DNA of 5,137 bases from the NCBI GenBank assembly GCA_052032225.1, contig JBPEWY010000031.1:1-5137 (forward strand). The letters are read 5' to 3'. The notes beneath the pieces were generated by a model, which saw only the letters and a list, made by a program, of their open reading frames with translations, did no database searches and had not been told where the DNA came from. Below are positions 1-5,137 of the stretch, one piece after another. Every line of letters begins with the position of its first letter. The stretch's first letter is position 1. The stretch comes from JBPEWY01 sp052032225 (GTDB lineage: Bacteria > Bacteroidota > Bacteroidia > Flavobacteriales > Flavobacteriaceae). The position numbers and the translations under genes are program-made.

Positions 1-828
1 TATGTAGAGGGCAATGCCAATGCAGCAATTAAAGGATTCGCAAATTATATTAATCAGTTTCCTAATGGTACTTATGCGTTAAAGGCAAACTTTTACTTAG
101 CGCAATTATATTACAATAACCAGCAGCCTAATAAAGCTGTAATGCATTACAATTATGTAGTAGCAAAAGAACGCAATGAATTTACCGAGCAAGCTTTAGC
201 AAGGCTTAGTCAGCTTTATTTAAATCAAAAAAACTATCCGGAGGCAATTCCATTGTTAAAACGTTTAGAGTTAGAGGCAGATTATGCTCAAAATGTAACG
301 TTTGCCCAATCTAATTTAATGAAAGCGTATTACGAGCTTAAAAATTACCAAGAAACTATTGCTTATGCAGAGAAAGTACTGGAAATATCTAAAATAGATA
401 ATCGTATTAAGAGTGATGCTCATGTAATGATTGCCAGAGCTGCAATGCAAACCGGAAATGAAAGTAGAGCTAAAGAGGCATACGCCCAAGTACAGAAAAT
501 TGCAACAGGATCTTTAGCAGCCGAAGCACTTTATTTTGATGCCTATTTTAAACATAAAGAGGGAGCATTTGAAGCTTCAAACCAAGTAGTGCAAAAATTA
601 GCTAAAGATTATGCTTCTCATAAATTTTACGGAGCAAAAGGTCTTATAATTATGGCAAAGAATTTTTATGCTTTAGACGATGCTTTTCAGGCAACTTACA
701 TTCTTGAAAATGTTACTAAAAACTTTACCGAGTTTCCGGAAATTGTTCAAGAGGCGCAAAATGAGCTTGCCGTAATAAAGTCTCAAGAAGCCAAACGAAA
801 CTCATCGGTAGATACTAATAAAAATTAA
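1..828 (+). CDS. TPR-repeat protein, C-terminal part (5' end outside window)
   Basis: The reading frame is open from the first base to the TAA at 826-828, giving 275 visible residues. The ATG at 142 is internal: the 47 codons before it continue the same helical repeat pattern, so it is not the start. About six TPR units can be seen, at residues 29-62, 65-98, 102-135, 140-173, 175-208 and 212-245. They show the usual small/aromatic spacing (A..L..LY......Y..A) and are followed by a charged, low-complexity tail ending in SSVDTNKN. TPR arrays are helical scaffolds for protein-protein contact, so no enzymatic role is expected. In flavobacteria, large periplasmic TPR proteins are often found next to outer-membrane barrel genes, and the barrel gene here begins only 33 bases downstream. 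I infer a role in envelope assembly or as a partner of that barrel, but the specific function is unknown. The N-terminus, including any signal peptide, cannot be seen. Confidence 0.9.
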   Translation, partial: YVEGNANAAIKGFANYINQFPNGTYALKANFYLAQLYYNNQQPNKAVMHYNYVVAKERNEFTEQALARLSQLYLNQKNYPEAIPLLKRLELEADYAQNVTFAQSNLMKAYYELKNYQETIAYAEKVLEISKIDNRIKSDAHVMIARAAMQTGNESRAKEAYAQVQKIATGSLAAEALYFDAYFKHKEGAFEASNQVVQKLAKDYASHKFYGAKGLIIMAKNFYALDDAFQATYILENVTKNFTEFPEIVQEAQNELAVIKSQEAKRNSSVDTNKN

Positions 829-861
829 CCATCTGTAAACATTAACATAAAAGAGAACAGT

Positions 862-2592
862 ATGTGTAAAAAAAATATAGGTTTAGTTGTATTGTTTTTT
901 TCGGGTTTTTTATTGGCGGTAGCTCAAGAAAAAGAAAAAGATATCGGAACACAGGTGGTAAATGTAGTAAAGCCTTATACACCAACCATTTCTGATGCTT
1001 TTAAAATTAAAGAAATCCCATCTTTAGACGATTCTGTTACAACGCGCAAAAAAAATATAAAATATAGCATATTCTCTGTTCCCGTAGCTTCTACATTTAC
1101 ACCGGCAAAGGGTAAAGCACAAGTTGTTAAAAGAGCTCCTAAAGAGGTGCTTTATAACACATACGTATCGTTAGGTGTTGGAAATTATAGTTCTATTTTA
1201 GCCGATTTTTACACCAGCAGAGCTTTAAGCAGAAACGAAACATTTGATATTGGTTTAAATCATCATTCATCTCAGGGAGGGATTGCTCAAGTTAGCCTGG
1301 ACGATTTTTTTTATAACTCTAAATTAGAGGCAGATTATACCAACCGAAGTAAAAACCTGGAATGGAGTGTAAACGGAGGATTTCAACACCAAATATATAA
1401 CTGGTACGGCTTACCAATGCAAGTTTTCCCAGATGCATCTGCTTATCAAGCAAACGAAAAACAAGTGTATTACAATGCTTTTGCAGGGAGTAGCTTAGCC
1501 ATAGAAGATGCCTTTTTTAAAGGAGGTGAAATTAATATCAGAAGATTTTGGGATAGATTAGATAGTCAAGAAAACAGGGTGGTTTTTGCTCCTGAAATGG
1601 AACTCCCAATTGGCGAAGAGCTTGTTCAATTAACTGTTAAAGCAGATTTTTTAGATGGTAATTTTGAGTCAGATTACTTAAACTCAAGTTCAATAGCCTA
1701 CAGCTATTTGCAAATTGGAGCTTCACCAAGCTTAACAATTTTAAGAGACGATTTAACCGTAAAGCTCGGAGCAAATCTAATTTATGGGATGGATTTAGAG
1801 AATAACGAATCAGACTTTTACATATATCCCAACGTTACAGCATCGTATAGAGTAGTGAACGAGTATGTAATTGCATATGGTGGTATAGATGGAACTTTGC
1901 AACAAAATAGTTATCATGGTTTTGCTTCAGAAAATCCATTTGTTTCTCCAACATTGCAAATAATTCCAACAGACAGGCAATACAATGCGTATGTGGGGCT
2001 TAAAGGTAAGCTTCATAAAAATGTAGGCTATAATTTAAAAGGCTCTTATATGGCAGAAAACAACAAAGCATTTTATGCGTTAAATCCGGTAAATAACACA
2101 GCAAACCCAAATGCCGGTTATGCATACGGGAATTCGTTTTCTGTATTGTACGATGATGTTAAAACTATTTCGGTTTTTGGAGAATTAAGCGTAGATGTTA
2201 ATAGAAACTTTACATTAAGAGCTAATGCAGAGGTTTTTGATTTTAATACAGAAAACCAACAAGAAGCATGGAATATGCCCACTTTAAAAGGATCATTGAT
2301 AGCCGATTATCAAATAACAGATAAATGGTATATGGGCGCTACAATTTTTTACATAGGAGAGCGCAAAGATTATTTTTATAGTTTAGAGCCATTGTCTGTT
2401 ACAACACCTCAAATTGTAAGTTTAGATGCTTATTTAGATGCGAATGCACATTTAGGCTATCGCTTTAATAATCAATTATCAGCCTTTGTAAAACTTAATA
2501 ACATAGCAAACAACAAATATGCTCGATGGGCATTTTACAACGTTATGGGCTTTCAAGTAATGGCAGGAGCTACATATAAGTTTGATTGGTAA
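862..2592 (+). CDS. Outer-membrane beta-barrel protein, TonB-dependent-receptor-like without a visible plug domain
   Basis: The 576-residue product has a Sec signal peptide at residues 1-21: basic CKK start, hydrophobic core, and AVA before Q22. A short periplasmic stretch follows (about 22-95, including VVKPYTPTISDAF). From about residue 96 to the end there are alternating aromatic/polar beta-strands with Asn/Asp-rich turns. The last 60 residues match the C-terminal pattern of TonB-dependent receptors: a strand at about 519-534, then FVKLNNIANNKYARW (542-556), and a final strand ending in YKFDW. A C-terminal aromatic residue is the expected barrel-insertion signal. Typical receptors have 700-1100 residues; this one is shorter, and I see no plug domain, TonB box or carboxypeptidase-like N-terminal domain. 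Active TonB-driven import is therefore uncertain, and a structural or passive barrel is possible. ATG 862 is the first ATG after the upstream stop and gives the signal peptide directly. It is probably co-transcribed with the TPR gene. The ligand is unknown. Confidence 0.88.
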   Translation: MCKKNIGLVVLFFSGFLLAVAQEKEKDIGTQVVNVVKPYTPTISDAFKIKEIPSLDDSVTTRKKNIKYSIFSVPVASTFTPAKGKAQVVKRAPKEVLYNTYVSLGVGNYSSILADFYTSRALSRNETFDIGLNHHSSQGGIAQVSLDDFFYNSKLEADYTNRSKNLEWSVNGGFQHQIYNWYGLPMQVFPDASAYQANEKQVYYNAFAGSSLAIEDAFFKGGEINIRRFWDRLDSQENRVVFAPEMELPIGEELVQLTVKADFLDGNFESDYLNSSSIAYSYLQIGASPSLTILRDDLTVKLGANLIYGMDLENNESDFYIYPNVTASYRVVNEYVIAYGGIDGTLQQNSYHGFASENPFVSPTLQIIPTDRQYNAYVGLKGKLHKNVGYNLKGSYMAENNKAFYALNPVNNTANPNAGYAYGNSFSVLYDDVKTISVFGELSVDVNRNFTLRANAEVFDFNTENQQEAWNMPTLKGSLIADYQITDKWYMGATIFYIGERKDYFYSLEPLSVTTPQIVSLDAYLDANAHLGYRFNNQLSAFVKLNNIANNKYARWAFYNVMGFQVMAGATYKFDW

Positions 2593-2613
2593 AAAAACAT
2601 TTATTTCTTTGAA

Positions 2614-2651
2614 AATAAAGATTCTGTGAGAGCAGAATCTTTATTATTTTT
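2614..2651 (+). terminator. Rho-independent terminator after the barrel gene
   Basis: A perfect 13-bp inverted repeat pairs 2614-2626 (AATAAAGATTCTG) with 2633-2645 (CAGAATCTTTATT) around the six-base loop TGAGAG. It is followed directly by ATTTTT. It begins 22 bases after the stop codon of the barrel gene. Only three of the 13 pairs are G-C, so termination may be leaky. It ends just 24 bases before the next co-directional start codon, which makes the promoter of that gene hard to place. Confidence 0.82.
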
Positions 2652-2675
2652 ACAACTTCACGTTAAAAATTAATC

Positions 2676-4292
2676 ATGAGAAAAATTATATTCTTACTGC
2701 TGTTTTGTGTTATTGCATGCAGCAAAAAGCAAGAAGCAGATGTGTTAGTTGTAAATGCATTGGTATATACAGTTAATGAGAATTTTGACACAGCAGAATC
2801 TTTTGCTGTTAAAGATGGTAAATTTATAGCGGTAGGCACTACAGACGAAATTACATCCAACTATACTGCTCCGGAAGTTATAGACTTAGAAGGGCAACCG
2901 GTTTTCCCAGGATTTATAGATGCTCATTGCCATTTTTATGGTTTAGGAATGAACCAGCAAGTTGTAAATCTGGTTGGAACAAAAAGCTTTAATGAGGTAA
3001 TTGAGCGTGTAGTGGCTTTTCAAAAAAATAAACCAAAAGCATTTATTAGAGGCAGAGGATGGGATCAGAATGATTGGGAAGTTAAAACATTTCCAACCAA
3101 ACATGCATTAGATTCTCTTTTTCCGGATACCCCGGTAGTTTTAGAAAGAATAGACGGACATGCTTATCTGGTAAATCAGAAAGCGTTAGATATGGCGGGC
3201 ATAACAAAAGCTACTAAGATGGATGGTGGCGAAGTAGTTTTAAAAGATGGCGAAGTTACAGGTGTTTTAGTAGATGCCCCTATGAGTTTGGTTGATGCAG
3301 TTATGCCAAAACCCACTCTGGCAACACAAGTTGAAGCATTAAAAACAGCTCAAAAACTTTGTTTTAGCAATGGGCTAACCACAGTAAACGATGCGGGGTT
3401 AAGCAAACAGGTTATTATGTTAATAGATAGCCTGCAAAAAAATAATGAGTTGGCAATGCGCGTATATGCAATGGTTAGTAACTCTCCCGAAAATTTAGAT
3501 TATTTTCTAAACAGAGGTATAATAAAAACTAATAAACTTAACGTACGCTCGGTAAAAGTGTATGGCGATGGTGCTTTAGGATCTAGAGGAGCAGCATTAA
3601 AACAGCCTTATTCAGACCATCCCAACCATTTTGGAGCTATGGTTACCAGTCCGGATGATATTGTAAATTTAGCAGAACGTATAGCAGCATCAGACTATCA
3701 AATGAACACACATGCTATTGGAGATTCGGCTAATGTAGTTGTTCTAAAAGCGTATAAAAATGCTCTTAAAGGAACAACCGATAGACGTTGGAAAATTGAG
3801 CATGCTCAAATAGTAGATATAGCCGATTTTGATTATTTTAAAGAAGGTATTATTCCTTCTGTTCAGCCAACACATGCTACAAGCGATATGTATTGGGCAG
3901 AAGACAGAGTAGGACCGCACAGAATTAAAGGAGCATATGCATTTAAAACACTGCTTAATAAAGCCGGTATAGTAGCTTTAGGCACCGATTTCCCGGTAGA
4001 ACAAGTAAGCCCATTTTTAACTTTTTATGCAGCCGTGGCAAGGCAAGATACAACTGGTTATCCAGATGGAGGTTTCTTGCCGAACGAGAAACTTAGCAGA
4101 GAAGAAGCGCTTAAAGGGATGACCATCTGGGCTGCTTATTCAAATTTTGAAGAAAACGAAAAAGGGAGTATTGAGCCCGGTAAGTTTGCAGATTTTATAG
4201 TGCTTAACAAAGATATTATGAAAATTCCTTACCAAGATATTCCTAAAACGCAAGTGCTTAGAACTTATTTAGATGGTAAGCGAGTATGGTAA
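2676..4292 (+). CDS. YtcJ-type metal-dependent amidohydrolase, predicted lipoprotein
   Basis: The 538-residue length is usual for the Amidohydro_3 (YtcJ-like) family of the amidohydrolase superfamily. Visible active-site elements are HxH (H84, H86) in FIDAHCHF; K294 in VKVYGDGALGSRG, the place of the family's lysine; H346 in THAIGD; H376 in EHAQ; and D438 in GTDFP. All expected metal-ligand positions are present, so the enzyme should be active. It should hydrolyse an amide, formamide or related C-N bond, as the family member N-substituted formamide deformylase does; the substrate cannot be told from sequence. The N-terminus is a lipoprotein signal: MRK, a hydrophobic core, then the lipobox VIAC with Cys15. 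The predicted location is therefore a membrane-anchored periplasmic or surface position, where many YtcJ relatives are cytoplasmic or simply secreted. SKKQEAD after the Cys is not a clear surface-export signal, so a periplasm-facing site is more likely. ATG 2676 is supported by this signal. There is no Shine-Dalgarno sequence. Confidence 0.93.
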   Translation: MRKIIFLLLFCVIACSKKQEADVLVVNALVYTVNENFDTAESFAVKDGKFIAVGTTDEITSNYTAPEVIDLEGQPVFPGFIDAHCHFYGLGMNQQVVNLVGTKSFNEVIERVVAFQKNKPKAFIRGRGWDQNDWEVKTFPTKHALDSLFPDTPVVLERIDGHAYLVNQKALDMAGITKATKMDGGEVVLKDGEVTGVLVDAPMSLVDAVMPKPTLATQVEALKTAQKLCFSNGLTTVNDAGLSKQVIMLIDSLQKNNELAMRVYAMVSNSPENLDYFLNRGIIKTNKLNVRSVKVYGDGALGSRGAALKQPYSDHPNHFGAMVTSPDDIVNLAERIAASDYQMNTHAIGDSANVVVLKAYKNALKGTTDRRWKIEHAQIVDIADFDYFKEGIIPSVQPTHATSDMYWAEDRVGPHRIKGAYAFKTLLNKAGIVALGTDFPVEQVSPFLTFYAAVARQDTTGYPDGGFLPNEKLSREEALKGMTIWAAYSNFEENEKGSIEPGKFADFIVLNKDIMKIPYQDIPKTQVLRTYLDGKRVW

Positions 4293-4298
4293 AAAAAA

Positions 4299-4328
4299 CA
4301 AAACCCTGAAATTTATTTCAGGGTTTTG
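4299..4328. terminator. Bidirectional terminator between convergent genes
   Basis: A perfect 13-bp inverted repeat pairs 4299-4311 (CAAAACCCTGAAA) with 4316-4328 (TTTCAGGGTTTTG) around the loop TTTA. It begins six bases after the amidohydrolase stop codon. On the plus strand the T-run is within the 3' arm (GGGTTTTG). On the minus strand the hairpin is followed by eight T residues, the complement of the A-run at 4291-4298. The structure can therefore serve both the amidohydrolase and the convergent DUF2911 gene, and looks stronger in the minus direction. Confidence 0.88.
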
Positions 4329-4359
4329 CAAACTAACTTAACTCAATAATTGAACAATC

Positions 4360-4899
4360 CTAAAAAATAATAGGAACCGTTACACGAGTGGTATCCCATC
4401 CCATGTGTAAGTTAGCATTATTGCCTTCTCCGCTAAAAGTAATAGAGAAAGCTTCTAATTTTTTGTCGGCTTTAGTAACCTTACCTTTAACTCTAACAAC
4501 ATCGGCAGAATCATCGTAAGAATAAGCGCCCCATTGGTTCAGGTTTTGGTTAATAATAATAGTCCACTCATTATCTCCCGGTATTGTAAATAAAGAGTAT
4601 GTTCCTGCTTTTACAGCCTTGCCACCAATGGTAGCATCTTTATAAAAAGTTATTTCTACTGCTTCATTAGCACCGGTTCTCCAAACCTTACCGTTAGGAG
4701 CTAATTTTGCTAAACTTCTACCTTTAAGTTGTGGTCTGCTGTATATTATTTTAACCAGTTTATCAGAAACTCTGTGGCTAGATGGGTAAGCAGCAGCATC
4801 CATAGGGCTCTTATCTAGCCCACTAAAGTCTTGTGCTTTAACAGGCGTTAATAAAGCAAAAGCAAAAAATAAAGTAATAGCAGTTAGTGTTTTTCTCAT
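4360..4899 (-). CDS. Secreted DUF2911 family protein
   Basis: The 179-residue product has a Sec signal peptide at residues 1-22: MRKT, a hydrophobic core, and cleavage after VKA before Q23. It has no lipobox cysteine, so it should be a soluble periplasmic or secreted protein. The rest matches DUF2911 (PF11138) from memory of the family pattern: YSRPQLKGR (53-61), GKVWRTGANEAVEITF (70-85), the GGKAVKAGTYSLFTIP segment (92-107), EWTIIINQ (111-118), QWGAYSYD (122-129) and the closing strand near GWDTTRVTVPI (167-177). The domain is complete. DUF2911 proteins are common in Bacteroidota and their function is not established. The short beta-rich segments suggest a compact beta-fold, which is inference. 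The gene faces the amidohydrolase gene and shares a terminator hairpin with it; it has no visible operon partner in the window. The start is set by the signal peptide, and the leader is A-rich (AAAAAAAATAACT before the ATG), as is usual in this phylum. Confidence 0.92.
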   Translation of the reverse strand: MRKTLTAITLFFAFALLTPVKAQDFSGLDKSPMDAAAYPSSHRVSDKLVKIIYSRPQLKGRSLAKLAPNGKVWRTGANEAVEITFYKDATIGGKAVKAGTYSLFTIPGDNEWTIIINQNLNQWGAYSYDDSADVVRVKGKVTKADKKLEAFSITFSGEGNNANLHMGWDTTRVTVPIIF

Positions 4900-5137
4900 A
4901 GTTATTTTTTTTAGTGTTTTAAAGGTACTAATAGTTCCTCATAAGTTTATGTTAAACTTTGTCGCTGCTTTCTTAAAACATTACTTTCAAAACGTCACTT
5001 TTTTCTACAATAAATCAGTTTTACAATTTTAATTTAATACAAATATTATTAATTAGGTTTTAAAATGTAACTAAAAGTAGCTTTTATGTTTATAATAATA
5101 AATAATGTGTGCACTTTTGCTTTGTAATTATAATATA
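4900..5137. other. AT-rich intergenic region upstream of the DUF2911 gene
   Basis: These 238 bases run to the window edge and contain no convincing open reading frame on either strand, no tRNA-like structure and no extended repeat. The only small structure is a six-bp stem with a three-base loop at 5072-5086 (TAAAAG TAG CTTTTA), too weak to name. The region presumably carries the promoter of the minus-strand DUF2911 gene and perhaps of a gene beyond the right edge. Confidence 0.6.
4920..4927 (-). promoter_or_regulatory. Possible -7 promoter element for the DUF2911 gene
   Basis: Read on the minus strand this is TACCTTTA, a seven-of-eight match to the Bacteroidota sigma-factor -7 consensus TAnnTTTG (last G replaced by A). 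It lies 20 bases upstream of the start codon, which would give a leader of about 14 bases. About 21-23 bases further upstream is GTTTAAC, only a weak counterpart to the -33 TTG element. One-mismatch matches are frequent in this AT-rich gap, so position is the main support. Confidence 0.28.

Noticed and set aside
142..144. ATG as the start of the TPR protein
   Set aside because: The frame is open upstream to base 1 and the upstream codons continue the TPR pattern, so this is an internal methionine.
2602..2611. TATTTCTTTG as a promoter -7 element
   Set aside because: It has four bases between TA and TTTG instead of two, and lies upstream of the terminator without a -33 partner.
2663..2860. Minus-strand open frame of 65 codons overlapping the start of the amidohydrolase gene
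   Set aside because: It lies antisense to the signal peptide and first strands of a well-supported gene, has Ser/Thr-rich composition typical of an antisense shadow, and shows no recognisable domain.
5072..5086. Small hairpin TAAAAG-TAG-CTTTTA as a terminator or operator
   Set aside because: The stem has six pairs with one G-C, lacks a T-tract, and such palindromes are expected by chance in this AT-rich gap.
5112..5119. CACTTTTG as a plus-strand promoter for a gene beyond the right edge
   Set aside because: It misses the first T of TAnnTTTG, has no TTG at the right distance upstream, and the gene it would serve is not visible.
5087..5128. Short plus-strand frame beginning ATGTTTATA
   Set aside because: It has only 13 codons, no leader features and no recognisable product.

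Overview
This AT-rich window (roughly one third G+C by eye) looks like chromosome from a member of the Bacteroidota, most likely a flavobacterium. The main clues are an outer-membrane barrel with the C-terminal signature of TonB-dependent receptors, a DUF2911 protein, A-rich leaders without Shine-Dalgarno sequences, and the pairing of a TPR protein with a barrel gene. The genus cannot be fixed from the sequence.

Layout: positions 1-828 hold the 3' end of a tetratricopeptide-repeat (TPR) protein whose start lies outside the window. After 33 bases comes a 576-residue outer-membrane beta-barrel protein (862-2592), probably in the same transcript. A 13-bp hairpin with a T-tract (2614-2651) follows. 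The next gene, 2676-4292, encodes a YtcJ-type metal-dependent amidohydrolase that carries a lipoprotein signal. A 13-bp hairpin at 4299-4328 lies between this gene and a convergent minus-strand gene (4360-4899) for a secreted DUF2911 protein, and it can serve as a terminator for both. Positions 4900-5137 are non-coding as far as can be seen; they hold the leader of the DUF2911 gene and possible promoter elements.

All four products appear to be exported or to act in the cell envelope. The TPR protein and the barrel are a plausible functional pair. The amidohydrolase and the DUF2911 protein show no evident link to that pair or to each other. I see no mobile element, CRISPR array, RNA gene, phage gene or defence system. 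This is an ordinary envelope-gene neighbourhood, and the most noteworthy points concern the regulatory layout around the 2592-2676 gap.
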